Counted from the stretch's first letter, positions 1 through 10,128 are shown. The stretch: 64,000 nt of DNA from Hyphomicrobiales bacterium (GCA_017302635.1 JAFLCX010000001.1:1364001-1428000), one strand, 5' to 3'. Notes: generated by a model from the sequence alone, not told the origin. Numbers and translations are program-made.

Positions 1-1525
<1,525 letters not shown>

Positions 1526-1843
1526 GAAATTTTTCCCTCGTGTCCTCGCCGCGAGCCGGCGAGGCCTGTGGCCTCAAAAGCCCGCCCGATGGCGGAACCC
1601 AGGCAAGAACCCCGCGCGAGGGCCAAACTTGTCGAGGCGGAGATAAGAATTCGTGGGGGGTATTGTCAACGTGCAGGGCACTTTCCGAGGTCAAGTATGC
1701 CGCCGGCCGGTATCAAAAAAGCGGGAGCGAGGCCTGCTTCCTCTCGCCAAGACGGCTGCTTTGGGCTAACCCTCGCGCCCAGTGTCATCGCGCGAGCAGG
1801 TGTTTCGACCTTCGCACGGTCAGCTTTTTTCGGAGATTGCCTC
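1526..1843. other. 318-bp divergent intergenic region between secA and the PpiC-like gene
   Basis: This is the only gene-free stretch over 300 bases. It holds the secA promoter (1641-1669, minus strand) and about 109 nt of secA leader. In that leader, arms 1544-1550 and 1558-1564 form a 7-bp hairpin (CCTCGCC/GGCGAGG). A second hairpin, GAGGCC-TGT-GGCCTC at 1561-1575, shares bases 1561-1564 with it, so the two cannot form together. On the right, GGAG at 1832-1835 is the SD of the PpiC-like gene. I see no convincing small gene here; reading frames crossing the region lack SD sites and look like GC-rich shadows. Confidence 0.7.
1641..1669 (-). promoter_or_regulatory. Predicted sigma-70 promoter of secA
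   Basis: On the minus strand a perfect -35 TTGACA (1669-1664) is followed by a 17-bp spacer and the -10 TTATCT (1646-1641). Predicted transcription start is near 1634, giving a leader of about 109 nt before the secA ATG. This is one of the best sigma-70 matches in the window. Confidence 0.7.
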
Positions 1844-2656
1844 ATGTTTGCCCGTCTGGCCCTGCCACTTGTTGCCGCGCTGATGCTCTCGGCCGCCCCT
1901 GTTCGCGCGCAGACGGCCGCGACCGTCAACGGCGAGGCCATCACGGAGGCCGAACTGAAGCTCGCGCTCGAAGATCTGGCGACCCAGCTCGGCAACATTC
2001 CCGAAGACAAGCAGCGCGAGGTGGCGCTTGATTTCCTCATTGAGGTCAAGCTCGCCGCGCAGGCTGCCCGCAAGGACAAGCTCGACCAGAGCGCCGAGTT
2101 TACCGCGAAGCTCAATTATGCGCGGGATCGCATCATGATGGAGCGCCTGCTTTCGCGCGAAGGCGAGAAGGCCGCAGGCGACGCCGCGCTCAAGAAATTC
2201 TATGATGATCAGGTTGCCCAGCTCAAGCCCATCGAGGAAGTGCGCGCGCGCCATATTCTGGTGGAGCAGGAAGAAGAGGCCAAGAAAATCCATGCCCGCG
2301 TGAAGGGCGGCGAGGATTTCGCGAAAGTCGCAGCCGAGGTCTCGAAAGATCCCGGCTCGGGCCAGCAGGGCGGCGATCTCGGCTATTTCGCCAAGGAACG
2401 CATGGTGCCCGAGTTTGCCGAAGCTGCTTTCGCGATGAAGACCGGCGAGATTTCCGCACCGGTGAAAAGCCAGTTCGGCTGGCACATCATCAAGCTTGAA
2501 GACCGGCGTAACCGGCCTGTTCCGGCCTTTGCCGATGTGAAGGATCGCCTCGCGCAGGCGCTCGTCCAGAAGGCTCAGAACGATCTCGTCGAAAAGCTGA
2601 AGAAAGAGGCGAAAATCGACCGGCCTACGCCGCCGACGCCCGGGAAGAAGCCGTAA
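1844..2656 (+). CDS. Periplasmic PpiC/SurA-type peptidyl-prolyl isomerase (parvulin)
   Basis: 270 residues. A Sec signal peptide (MFARLALPLVAALMLSAAPVRAQ) is followed by a short SurA_N-like helical region (about 25-130) and one parvulin domain (about 135-240) with the typical RARHILVE, GGDLGYF and FGWHIIKLEDRR blocks. The protein should catalyse proline isomerisation and help fold exported proteins, which fits its place beside secA. The ATG at 1844 was chosen because it begins the signal peptide and has GGAG 8 nt upstream; the frame is open far upstream but without SD support. The C-terminus is Lys/Pro rich. Its last 32 bases overlap tail-to-tail with the PAS gene on the other strand. Confidence 0.92.
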   Translation: MFARLALPLVAALMLSAAPVRAQTAATVNGEAITEAELKLALEDLATQLGNIPEDKQREVALDFLIEVKLAAQAARKDKLDQSAEFTAKLNYARDRIMMERLLSREGEKAAGDAALKKFYDDQVAQLKPIEEVRARHILVEQEEEAKKIHARVKGGEDFAKVAAEVSKDPGSGQQGGDLGYFAKERMVPEFAEAAFAMKTGEISAPVKSQFGWHIIKLEDRRNRPVPAFADVKDRLAQALVQKAQNDLVEKLKKEAKIDRPTPPTPGKKP

Positions 2657-3479
2657 CACCCGGCGCCTTCTCGGCTTTGAGCAGTTCGAAATCGACCGTC
2701 ACGCCATCAATGAATGGCGTGATCTGCACGCGGAAACTCCCCGTGACGCCGTCCTTGTCATAATCGACATCCTGAGTCTCGGGGCTCTGCGTCTCGGCGA
2801 CCTTCAGGTAAAGCGACCACAGACCCGCTTCGACGAGGCCGGGAAACAGTGCCAGCATCGATCGCCCGATCATCTCGTCGAGCCGGCGGCCCGTGATTGT
2901 CCGCGCGAGGGCATTGGCGCCCACGATCGTCGCATTGATGATCTCGCGATCGGCGTTTCGAACAAATTGCAGGACGATCAATCCACGCCCGCGCGCCCGT
3001 GCTGTCAGGTGGCTGATATCCTTCTCCATCTCGCGCACCTTGTTGACCACATAGAGGCCCGTCACCGTGCTGCCGGTTCCGACAGGCAGGATGATGCGCT
3101 CCCAGAGCGGCCTTTCGTCGAAGGCACCCAGACGATGCCATGTCGCGAGTGGGCGCCGCTCGTGGCAGACGCGCTCGTAAATCTGCGTGTAAAAATCGCC
3201 CAGCACACCCTGAAAGTCGCTGACCTTCCGGCCGGTCATGTCGAAACCGGCGTGCATGGCAATCCGCTTGCCATAATGTTCATAGAACCAGTCCCGCCCT
3301 TCCAGCGGGCGAAGGATCATCAGGTCGTCGCGCAGATAGTCGAGCCGCTTCGAGGGCAGCTTCGCTTCCGTCGGCATGTCGCTGCCGCCCCGCGACATGA
3401 CCCAGAGCGTGTAGAGAAACGACGCTTCCGGGGCAGCGAGGCAGGAGTCAAAATCGGACTCGAACACTTTCGTGAACAT
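2625..3479 (-). CDS. PAS-domain protein (PAS_5 type N-terminus), putative regulatory protein
   Basis: 284 residues, cytosolic, no membrane segment or output domain visible. Residues about 25-160 look like a PAS_5 (PF07310-type) domain, with the LYTLWVMSRGGSDMPTEAKL entry and the DDLMILRP core. Residues about 170-275 look like a second PAS fold (NADREIINATIVGANALARTITGRR). Such proteins sense or relay signals through protein contacts in alphaproteobacteria, but the ligand and partner cannot be read from sequence. No clear SD precedes the ATG at 3479. The 3' end overlaps ppiC by 32 bp on the opposite strand. A function beyond a PAS regulator is not assigned. Confidence 0.75.
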   Translation of the reverse strand: MFTKVFESDFDSCLAAPEASFLYTLWVMSRGGSDMPTEAKLPSKRLDYLRDDLMILRPLEGRDWFYEHYGKRIAMHAGFDMTGRKVSDFQGVLGDFYTQIYERVCHERRPLATWHRLGAFDERPLWERIILPVGTGSTVTGLYVVNKVREMEKDISHLTARARGRGLIVLQFVRNADREIINATIVGANALARTITGRRLDEMIGRSMLALFPGLVEAGLWSLYLKVAETQSPETQDVDYDKDGVTGSFRVQITPFIDGVTVDFELLKAEKAPGVTASSRASAA

Positions 3480-3633
3480 GGCTCGATGATGCGCCAGATT
3501 GGCAAACGCAACCTTAAGATGAGTCGGCTCAGTTGCTGGTTTCGCTCATGCGATCACCCCGGCTCTTGCAACCTCAGGCCCTTTCGGGCAGAGGCGGGAG
3601 CAGAGTGTGACCGTTCTTTCGAGAGGCATCGTT

Positions 3634-4884
3634 ATGGCTGGCAAATCCGTTCCCGTCTCGCCGCTGGCTCCGAAGAAGGTTCCGAAAATGCCCGCGATCG
3701 AGGGTGTGGCCTTCGCCACTGCCGAGGCCGGCATTCGCTACAAGGGTCGCACGGATGTGCTGCTCGCCCGTTTTTCGAAGGGCACGGCGATGGCCGGTGT
3801 TTTCACCCGCTCGAAATGCCCCTCCGCACCGGTGGATTGGTGCCGCTCGATCCTGCCGGGCGGGCGTGCCGCCGGGTTGGTGGTGAATTCGGGCAATGCC
3901 AATGCCTTCACCGGCCTCAAGGGGCGCGAGGCTGTGGCGCTGACAGCCAAAATTGCGGCCAAAGCGCTGGGCTGCAAGCCCGAGGATGTTGCTCTCGCCT
4001 CGACCGGCGTCATCGGCGAGCCGCTCGATGCCACGAAATTCGAGGGCGTGCTCGCTGATTGCGCGACCCGCGTGAACCCGACGGCCTTCATGGATGCCGC
4101 CCGCGCCATCATGACGACGGACACTTTCCCGAAAGTCGCGACGCGCAAAGCGAAGATCGACGGCATTCCGGTCACACTCTCCGGGATCGCCAAGGGTGCG
4201 GGGATGATCGCGCCGGATATGGCGACGATGCTTTCGTTCGTTTTCACCGATGCCACAATTGCGCCTTCTGCCCTTCAGGCTCTGCTCTCGAAAGGTGTGA
4301 AGGACAGTTTCAACGCCGTCACCGTCGATAGCGACACTTCGACCTCCGACACCCTGCTGCTGTTTGCGACGGGTGCGGCCGCTGCGCGCGGGCAGATGGA
4401 AGTCCCCGACGCGAAGGATCGTCGACTTGTGGGATTCAAGCGGGCGCTCAACGCGTTGCTGCTTGATCTCGCCGTGCAGGTCGCACGTGATGGCGAAGGG
4501 GCGCGCAAGCTGATTTCGATTGCGGTCGAAGGCGCGACCTCCGCCCGATCGGCCAAGAAAATCGCTCTCTCGATCGCGAATTCGCCGCTCGTGAAAACCG
4601 CTGTTGCGGGCGAGGATGCCAATTGGGGCCGCATCGTCATGGCCGTGGGTAAGGCGGGCGAGCCCGCCGATCGCGACCGAATCTCCATCCGCTTCGGCGA
4701 TATCCGCGTGGCGCATGAGGGCGCGCGTGATCCTTCCTACAGCGAGGCCGCCACGACCGAATACATGAAGCGCGACGTGATCGACATCACCGTCTCGCTC
4801 GGTATCGGGCGCGGGAAATCGCGGGTCTACACCTGCGATCTCACCAAGGCCTATGTCGAGATCAACGGGGATTACCGTTCGTGA
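3634..4884 (+). CDS. argJ: Bifunctional glutamate N-acetyltransferase / amino-acid N-acetyltransferase ArgJ
   Basis: 416 residues. ArgJ moves the acetyl group from N-acetylornithine to glutamate, and often also makes N-acetylglutamate from acetyl-CoA, in the arginine pathway. The self-cleavage motif MATMLSF is present; Thr198 would become the N-terminal nucleophile of the beta chain, giving chains of about 197 and 219 residues. [10 protein letters not shown] before it and ANWGRI near the end are also family blocks. The ATG at 3634 is chosen over a GTG at 3607 because GAGAGG lies about 8 nt upstream. The stop overlaps the GTG of the next gene (GTGA), so argJ and mutT are probably translated together. 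Confidence 0.96.
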   Translation: MAGKSVPVSPLAPKKVPKMPAIEGVAFATAEAGIRYKGRTDVLLARFSKGTAMAGVFTRSKCPSAPVDWCRSILPGGRAAGLVVNSGNANAFTGLKGREAVALTAKIAAKALGCKPEDVALASTGVIGEPLDATKFEGVLADCATRVNPTAFMDAARAIMTTDTFPKVATRKAKIDGIPVTLSGIAKGAGMIAPDMATMLSFVFTDATIAPSALQALLSKGVKDSFNAVTVDSDTSTSDTLLLFATGAAAARGQMEVPDAKDRRLVGFKRALNALLLDLAVQVARDGEGARKLISIAVEGATSARSAKKIALSIANSPLVKTAVAGEDANWGRIVMAVGKAGEPADRDRISIRFGDIRVAHEGARDPSYSEAATTEYMKRDVIDITVSLGIGRGKSRVYTCDLTKAYVEINGDYRS

Positions 4885-5279
4885 GGCTGCTGCTCGTCGC
4901 GGCAGTGGCACTCGTTGATGCCGACCGGCGCGTGCTGATCGCGCAGCGCCCTGAGGGTAAGCAACTTGCGGGCCTGTGGGAGTTCCCCGGCGGCAAGGTC
5001 GAACCCGGCGAGCGGCCGGAGGAAACCCTCATCCGCGAACTGGCCGAGGAACTCGATATCCGCGTCAAGGAGCCGTGCCTCGCGCCGCTCACTTTCGCGA
5101 GCCATCGCTACCCCGATTTCCATCTCCTGATGCCGCTCTATGTCTGCCGCCGCTGGGAGGGCACACCGCGCGCCCTCGAACATCAGGCCCTGAAATGGGT
5201 CGAGCCGGCGCGGCTGCGCGATTATCCCATGCCGCCTGCGGATGAGCCCCTGATCCCGATGCTGCGCGACCTGCTCTGA
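4881..5279 (+). CDS. mutT: MutT-type Nudix hydrolase (8-oxo-dGTP diphosphatase)
   Basis: 132 residues, the usual MutT length. The Nudix box runs from Gly38 to Ile60 (G-x5-E44-x7-R52-E53-x2-E56-E57), with Asp59 where Gly is usual. It should hydrolyse oxidised purine nucleoside triphosphates and so keep 8-oxoguanine out of DNA. The GTG start overlaps the argJ stop by four bases (GTGA), and no better start is visible, so translation probably depends on ribosomes arriving from argJ. MutT downstream of argJ is, as I recall, a familiar alphaproteobacterial arrangement. A related Nudix substrate cannot be excluded. Confidence 0.9.
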   Translation: MRLLLVAAVALVDADRRVLIAQRPEGKQLAGLWEFPGGKVEPGERPEETLIRELAEELDIRVKEPCLAPLTFASHRYPDFHLLMPLYVCRRWEGTPRALEHQALKWVEPARLRDYPMPPADEPLIPMLRDLL

Positions 5280-5287
5280 GCGCAGCG

Positions 5288-6196
5288 TCAATCTGCTTTC
5301 TTCTCTTCCGAGATTTTCGCCAAAGCATCCGCCAGTCGCGCCTTGGCCGAACCGGGTTTCAGCGGTTGTTGCTGGCTTTCATGCGGCGCCCAGCCCGACA
5401 TCCAGATGATCTCGATCGTTGCTCTCAGGCGACCATCGGCTTCGGCATAGCGCTCGGCATAAAGCTCGGCTGCGCGGAACAGGATGCGCCGTGTGAGTGG
5501 CGGGGTCGGTCCGCGCCGCAGCAAGCTCGCGCTCGCTCCCATGCCCCGCCATTCCGCGATCAGCCGGAAAAAGTTCGAATAGCGGATGCTGATTTTCTCG
5601 GCATCCGTCACCGGCAAGGCGAGACCGGCGCGCTGGAGCAACTGGCCGGCTGCGCGCACGTCCACCAACGGAAACACGCGCATCGCGGCGGCACCCGTCA
5701 ACTCGCTCTCGGCGCTCATCAGGCAATCACGCAGTTCATGCAGGCTATCGCCGCCGATGAACGCCGCGATGAACAATCCGTCCGGCTTCAAAGCCCGGCG
5801 CGCCTGCGCGAGAAATCCGGGAACATCATTCACCCGCTGCATCACGAGGCCGGAGGCGATGAGGCCGTAGCGACCGGCTTCCAGCCCGAGATCAGGCCAG
5901 GTGATCGACCGGCTCGCAATTTCGGGAATAAACGAGCCGATCTCGCCGCGATGCTCGATGTTGCTCGCCTTTCCTGCCCGGCGCAGCACTGCTCCGAATT
6001 GCGCGCCGGGCGTTCCGAGATCGAGAACCGGATCAAACTCACGGAGCACTGGGTCGAGCCGTTCGATCAGGTCCTCCGCTGCCCGTTCGAGCAGGAACGT
6101 TGCCGGCCCGGCTCTGAGAGCGCGCGAAAGGGCCCGTTCCGCCTTGACGGGATCGAAGAGTTGGGGAACCTCCTTCTGAGAAGGATCGGGCGGCAT
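5288..6196 (-). CDS. SAM-dependent methyltransferase-fold protein, NDUFAF5/BioC-like
   Basis: 302 residues with a class I SAM-binding core: LDLGTPGAQFGAVLRRAGK (motif I, about 58-76), SGLVMQRVNDVPGFL (about 113-127) and LKPDGLFIAAFIGGDSL. The overall pattern (ERAAEDLIERLDPVLREFD, then GGDSLHELR) matches the alphaproteobacterial relatives of human NDUFAF5, a protein tied to complex I assembly as an arginine hydroxylase. BioC-type malonyl-ACP methyltransferases are the other close relatives. No biotin genes lie nearby, which favours the NDUFAF5-like reading, though this is inference. The ATG ends at 6196 and shares the four bases CATG with the start of comF on the other strand. Confidence 0.8.
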   Translation of the reverse strand: MPPDPSQKEVPQLFDPVKAERALSRALRAGPATFLLERAAEDLIERLDPVLREFDPVLDLGTPGAQFGAVLRRAGKASNIEHRGEIGSFIPEIASRSITWPDLGLEAGRYGLIASGLVMQRVNDVPGFLAQARRALKPDGLFIAAFIGGDSLHELRDCLMSAESELTGAAAMRVFPLVDVRAAGQLLQRAGLALPVTDAEKISIRYSNFFRLIAEWRGMGASASLLRRGPTPPLTRRILFRAAELYAERYAEADGRLRATIEIIWMSGWAPHESQQQPLKPGSAKARLADALAKISEEKKAD

Positions 6197-7016
6197 GACG
6201 GCTCCTCACGACAATCTTCGGCGGGATAGCACGAATCGCACGCGAGGCGAGCGGGTTTCGCGGCTGGCCGCGCTGGCCGGGCAAGCTGGTGCCCGGCTCT
6301 GGCGCGGAGCCCTGACGCTGGTCTATCCGCCGCAATGCATCGCCTGTCAGGCCGCGACTGGCGAGGCGCATGCACTTTGTCCCGCATGCTGGTCTACTAT
6401 GCCGCTGATCTCCGATCCGGTTTGCGCGCGCCTCGGCACGCCCTTCGAGCATGATTTCGGCCCCGGCATGCTCTCGCCTGCCGCGATCGCCGATCCGCCG
6501 CGCTTTGATCAGGCGCGCGCTGTCGCCCGGCACGACGGCGCGGCGAAAGCTTTGGTCGCCCGGCTGAAATACGGCGAAAGGCTTGATCTCGCCCGCTCGA
6601 TGGCGACGCTGATGGCAGGTGCGGGGCGGGAGATGCTCGCCACTTGCGATCTCATCGTGCCGGTGCCGATGCATCGCGGGCGGCTCTGGCGGCGGCGCTA
6701 CAATCAGGCGGCCCTGCTGGCTCTGGAACTCGGGCGCCTGACAGGGAAGCCGGTTTCCCTCGATGCGCTGTTGCGCGTCAAGCGCACACCACCGCAAGTG
6801 GGACTCACGCGCAACGAGCGCCGCGCGAACCTCGCAGGGGCGTTCAAGGTCGACCACGAAAGGAAAGCCAGCCTCGCCGGGCTTCACCTCGTTGTGATCG
6901 ATGATGTGCGCACCACGGGTTCGACATTGAACGCCTGCGCCCATATCTTGAGGCAGGCGGGTGCTGCCCGCATCGATGTCCTCACTTTCACGCTGGTGCC
7001 CACGGGCATGGCCTGA
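6195..7016 (+). CDS. comF: ComF family amidophosphoribosyltransferase-like protein
   Basis: 273 residues. An N-terminal zinc ribbon is formed by Cys48, Cys51, Cys62 and Cys65. It is followed by a phosphoribosyltransferase fold whose PRPP loop is VVIDDVRTTGST (233-244). ComF proteins are needed for DNA uptake in competent bacteria, but homologues are common in species not known to be competent and their reaction is unproven. The start is the ATG at 6195, which overlaps the divergent methyltransferase start. The first 25 residues are polar and poorly conserved, so the true start may be a little downstream. The glutaredoxin gene follows after 13 bp. Confidence 0.88.
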   Translation: MTAPHDNLRRDSTNRTRGERVSRLAALAGQAGARLWRGALTLVYPPQCIACQAATGEAHALCPACWSTMPLISDPVCARLGTPFEHDFGPGMLSPAAIADPPRFDQARAVARHDGAAKALVARLKYGERLDLARSMATLMAGAGREMLATCDLIVPVPMHRGRLWRRRYNQAALLALELGRLTGKPVSLDALLRVKRTPPQVGLTRNERRANLAGAFKVDHERKASLAGLHLVVIDDVRTTGSTLNACAHILRQAGAARIDVLTFTLVPTGMA

Positions 7017-7029
7017 ACCGGAGCCCCGG

Positions 7030-7284
7030 ATGCCCGAAATCCTGATCTACACCAAACCCGGCTGCCCCTATTGTCGCGCGGCCAAGGCGCTGCTCGCGAA
7101 AAAGGGTGCCACCTATACTGAAATCGATGTCTCGAACCCCGCCGATCAGCGCGCCATGAGTCTGAAAGCGAATGGACGCTCGACCGTGCCGCAGATCTTC
7201 ATCGGCACCCGCCATATCGGTGGCTCGGATGACATTCACGCGCTCGATGCGCGCGGCGGGCTCGATACGCTGCTCGAGGTCTGA
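7030..7284 (+). CDS. grxC: Glutaredoxin 3
   Basis: 84 residues, a typical small dithiol glutaredoxin. The redox motif CPYC is at Cys12-Cys15, and the glutathione-binding blocks STVPQIFIG and GGSDDIHALD follow. It reduces disulfides and mixed disulfides with glutathione in the cytosol. The ATG at 7030 places the CPYC motif at the family position; an earlier in-frame ATG would only add an unrelated leader lying inside comF. It follows comF by 13 bp and leads toward the nitrilase-DUF1178 pair, an association I recall as recurrent in alphaproteobacteria. Confidence 0.95.
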   Translation: MPEILIYTKPGCPYCRAAKALLAKKGATYTEIDVSNPADQRAMSLKANGRSTVPQIFIGTRHIGGSDDIHALDARGGLDTLLEV

Positions 7285-7424
7285 CCTGCGAAAAGACGCG
7301 GCTTGACGCAAGAGTTCTGGCGAAAACCGGCGCGTCACGAAGAATTGATAGCAAATTCCCCGGTTCGGGCGCAGAATCGGCGCGCGGCGTGCTTGTTCCG
7401 CCGCCCAACCGATGGGGGGATATC

Positions 7425-7880
7425 ATGCGTCGTAGCGCTTTGAATCTGGCCTTGGTTTTCTCGATTCTTGCAATCCCGGCCCTTGCGGAAGGGGGCGGCG
7501 GCGGTGATGGTGGCGGGCCAAGTGGCGTGATCTCGCCGCCGCCGGCGGGTGCACGCACGACCGGCGTCCCGCCGCGCTTGCCGGGCATTTATGGACAGCA
7601 TACCAAGCCCCTGGATTGGGGCGCAACCAGCAGACGTCCTCGCTACACTGTCGGTACCGGTGGTACCATATTGACGGTTCATTCGACCCGCTCCAACGGA
7701 GCTCCGGATGAGATCGTCCTGATCGATCCCGCCTCCGGGGCGACCATTGCCGGCAAGCTCATCAGCTTCGAGCCGCGCCGGGGCGGAAGTTTCATCATCG
7801 AGATCGAGCAAAGGACGGGTGAGACACCGACGCGGTTCTTTGTCGGGCGAACCGGAAATATCGAAACGCTCACGCGCTGA
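7425..7880 (+). CDS. Small secreted hypothetical protein with Gly-rich N-terminus
   Basis: 151 residues; I do not recognise a family. A clear Sec signal peptide (MRRSALNLALVFSILAIPALAEG) is followed by a Gly/Asp-rich stretch, then a Pro-rich segment and a region rich in beta-forming residues (YTVGTGGTILTVHST, IVLIDPASGATIAGKLISF, GGSFIIEIEQ). The mature part could be a small periplasmic beta domain. The GGGGGGA run just upstream of the ATG at 7425 is a plausible SD. The gene sits alone between grxC and the nitrilase. An earlier in-frame start at 7389 would bury the signal peptide, so it was not used. Confidence 0.7.
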   Translation: MRRSALNLALVFSILAIPALAEGGGGGDGGGPSGVISPPPAGARTTGVPPRLPGIYGQHTKPLDWGATSRRPRYTVGTGGTILTVHSTRSNGAPDEIVLIDPASGATIAGKLISFEPRRGGSFIIEIEQRTGETPTRFFVGRTGNIETLTR

Positions 7881-7958
7881 ATTCGCGCGCTCTTGCCAGA
7901 AGGCCAGCGAACCGCCACGTAAGAGGCTGAATTGGTTGATGCCGGAGAGCAAGCTGTC

Positions 7959-8807
7959 ATGAGTTTCGTCGCCGCCTGCCTGCAAATGCGCTCGACGCGC
8001 TCTGTCGAGCGCAACATTGCCGATTTCGAGGCTTTGGCCCGCGAGGCCGTGGCCGGGGGCGCGACGTTTCTGCAAAGCCCCGAGATGTCGAACCTCGTCG
8101 AGCGTTCGCGCGCTGATCTCTTCGCGAAAATCTCGACCGAGGATGCCGATCCCTTTCTCGCCGCCGCGCGCCGGCTCGCGAAAGAACATGGAGTGACCAT
8201 CCATCTCGGCTCCCTCGCCATTCGAGAGGGCGACAAAATCGCCAATCGCGGATTTCTGATCGGGCCGGATGGCGGAATCGTCGCGCGCTACGACAAGCTT
8301 CATCTCTTCGATGTTGACCTTCCCAACGGCGAAAGCTGGCGCGAGAGTGCCACCTACACCGCCGGGGCCTGTGCGGTTGTCGCACCTGTCGGGGATGCGA
8401 TGCTCGGCATGGGCATCTGCTATGATCTGCGTTTCCCCTATCTCTTCCGCGCGATGGCGGAAGCGGGGGCGGATATGCTCTCGGCCCCGGCCTGTTTCAC
8501 GAAGCAGACCGGCGAGGCGCACTGGGTCGTGCTTCAGCGGGCGCGGGCGATCGAGACCGGCTCGTTCATGATCTCGGCCGCGCAGGGTGGCACGCATGAG
8601 GATGGGCGCGAGACTTTCGGGCATTCCATCATCATCGATCCGTGGGGCCGCGTGCTGGCCGAGGCCGATGATCAGCCGGGCGTGATCCTCGCCGAGGTTG
8701 ATCTCGCGAAGGTTGCCGATGCCCGCTCGCGCATCCCCACCATGAAGCACACCCGCGCGATCAGCGTGAATGTCATCGGGGGGCGCAATCGGGAGGCAGC
8801 GGAATGA
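7959..8807 (+). CDS. Carbon-nitrogen hydrolase (Nit1/NitFhit-like, omega-amidase or deaminated-glutathione amidase type)
   Basis: 282 residues with the full nitrilase-superfamily triad: Glu42 (SPEMSN), Lys113 (YDKLHLFD) and Cys154 (GICYDLRFP). The DLRFP context and length match the Nit1 branch, whose members hydrolyse deaminated glutathione. Its neighbour grxC, a glutathione-dependent enzyme, is consistent with that reading, but an omega-amidase on alpha-ketoglutaramate remains possible. The ATG at 7959 has GGAGAG 9 nt upstream and starts the conserved FVAACLQM strand; a TTG at 7932 was rejected. Its stop overlaps the next ATG (ATGA). Confidence 0.88.
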   Translation: MSFVAACLQMRSTRSVERNIADFEALAREAVAGGATFLQSPEMSNLVERSRADLFAKISTEDADPFLAAARRLAKEHGVTIHLGSLAIREGDKIANRGFLIGPDGGIVARYDKLHLFDVDLPNGESWRESATYTAGACAVVAPVGDAMLGMGICYDLRFPYLFRAMAEAGADMLSAPACFTKQTGEAHWVVLQRARAIETGSFMISAAQGGTHEDGRETFGHSIIIDPWGRVLAEADDQPGVILAEVDLAKVADARSRIPTMKHTRAISVNVIGGRNREAAE

Positions 8808-9232
8808 TCCGCTACGCGCTCGCCTGCGAGGCGGGCCATGCTTTCGAAAGCTGGTTCCGCGCCTCGGATGATTTCGAAACCCAGTCGAAGCGTGGGCTCA
8901 TCAGCTGCCCGCAATGCGGCTCCGTGCGCGTCACCAAACAGATCATGGCTCCAGCGGTCCGGTCCATCGGGAAAGAGGCTGCTCAGTCCGTGGCTCTGGC
9001 GGACCCGCGTGATGCCGAGATGCGGCAATTCATGCGCGCCTACCGGCAGTTTGTCGAAAACAACGCCGAGCATGTCGGCGACAAATTCGCCGAAGAGGCC
9101 AGGAAAATCCATTACGGCGAGACCGAGGAACGGGCGATCTACGGGGCAGCCACGCCGACCGAGGTGCGCGAACTGCGCGAGGAGGGGGTGGAGGTCGCCC
9201 CGGTTCCCATTCTGCCTGATGAGCGGAACTGA
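8804..9232 (+). CDS. DUF1178 family protein with an N-terminal zinc-ribbon-like segment
   Basis: 142 residues of the DUF1178 family, an alphaproteobacterial family of unknown function. The N-terminal part (MIRYALACEAGHAFESWFRASDDFE) and the CPQCGS pair at about 35-40 resemble FmdB-type zinc ribbons; with Cys8 and His12 they could hold a metal. The rest is charged and mostly helical (PRDAEMRQFMRAYRQFVENNAEHVG, and YGETEERAIYG). Its ATG overlaps the nitrilase stop by four bases, so the two proteins are probably made together. No catalytic role is visible. Confidence 0.85.
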   Translation: MIRYALACEAGHAFESWFRASDDFETQSKRGLISCPQCGSVRVTKQIMAPAVRSIGKEAAQSVALADPRDAEMRQFMRAYRQFVENNAEHVGDKFAEEARKIHYGETEERAIYGAATPTEVRELREEGVEVAPVPILPDERN

Positions 9233-9237
9233 CGGGC

Positions 9238-9981
9238 TCAGTCCGCGTTTTTCCGCGCGGTGACGAAGTAGTTTACATCACAATCGCCTGAAAGCACCCA
9301 CGTACCTGCCAGCGGGTTGAACACCATTCCGCGACGCGCTGCGGGTTCGAGCCCTGCGGCTTCGAGTTGCGCCTCGAACTCTTCCGGCGTCACGAACTTG
9401 TCCCAGTCATGCGTGCCGCGCGGTAGCCAGCGCAGCACATATTCCGCGCCGATGATCGCGAGGCCGTAAGCCTTCAGCGTGCGGTTGATCGTCGAGCCGA
9501 TCAGAAGCCCGCCGGGCTTAAGGCGTTTCGCGGCCTCGGTGATGATCGCGCCCACATCCGGCACATGCTCCACCACTTCGAGCAGTGTCACCACGTCATA
9601 GAGTTCGTCGTCCGGCAGGTTCTCGATCGTTGTCGCGCGGTAGTGGATCGAGAGCCCGCCTTTCGCCGCATGGTCGCTCGCGACGGCGATATTCTCCTCG
9701 GCCGGATCGATTCCGGAGACGCTGAAGCCCATCCGCGCCATTGGCTCGCTCACAAGGCCGGCACCGCAGCCGATATCGAGCAGGCTCAGCCCCTTGAAGG
9801 GCCGCATCGCCTGCGCAGCGCGGCCAAAATGCGAAAGCATTTCCTCTCGCATGAAGCTCAGTCGCGCCGGGTTGAGCCGGTGCAAGGGCTTCATCGGGCC
9901 GTTCGGGTCCCACCACTCGCGCGCCAGCGCATTGAAGCGGCCGATTTCGGCCTCGTCCCTGAACCGCGCTGCTTCCGCCAT
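9238..9981 (-). CDS. ubiG: Ubiquinone biosynthesis O-methyltransferase UbiG
   Basis: 247 residues. UbiG performs both O-methylations of the ubiquinone ring using SAM. The SAM motif I is LLDIGCGAGLVSEPMARMG, and the family marker ARE-WWDPNGPMKPLHRLNPARL lies near residues 20-40. LEVVEHVPD and TINRTLKAYGLAIIGAEYVL confirm UbiG over other class I methyltransferases. The ATG ending at 9981 is preceded by GGACAG; longer in-frame starts would enter the lysC promoter region. It converges with DUF1178 (5-bp gap) and diverges from lysC. Expected location is the cytosol, at the membrane face. Confidence 0.96.
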   Translation of the reverse strand: MAEAARFRDEAEIGRFNALAREWWDPNGPMKPLHRLNPARLSFMREEMLSHFGRAAQAMRPFKGLSLLDIGCGAGLVSEPMARMGFSVSGIDPAEENIAVASDHAAKGGLSIHYRATTIENLPDDELYDVVTLLEVVEHVPDVGAIITEAAKRLKPGGLLIGSTINRTLKAYGLAIIGAEYVLRWLPRGTHDWDKFVTPEEFEAQLEAAGLEPAARRGMVFNPLAGTWVLSGDCDVNYFVTARKNAD

Positions 9982-10047
9982 CTGTCCTGTCCCTCGAAAT
10001 TTTTCGGGCGGGTCTGCCGTCGGAAGCCTGTCCGACCTTTGCCTGCA

Positions 10048-10076
10048 TTGACCTTGGCCACCTCGCTCTTCTATAG
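10048..10076 (+). promoter_or_regulatory. Predicted sigma-70 promoter of lysC
   Basis: TTGACC at 10048-10053, a 17-bp spacer, and CTATAG at 10071-10076 give a good sigma-70 promoter pointing at lysC. The predicted leader is about 45 nt, too short for a lysine riboswitch, and none is visible. Confidence 0.6.
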
Positions 10077-10128
10077 CCCCGCGCGATCCTTGTTCAATCT
10101 CTTGGTAGAAATTGCGGTTCGGACGCCC

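Noticed and set aside
9335..9365. T-loop-like GGTTCGAGCCC suggesting a tRNA
   Set aside because: It lies inside the conserved ubiG coding sequence and no acceptor or anticodon stem can be built around it.
9565..10128. Upstream extension of lysC to 9565
   Set aside because: It overlaps ubiG antisense; a good promoter and the conserved kinase start place the gene at 10129.
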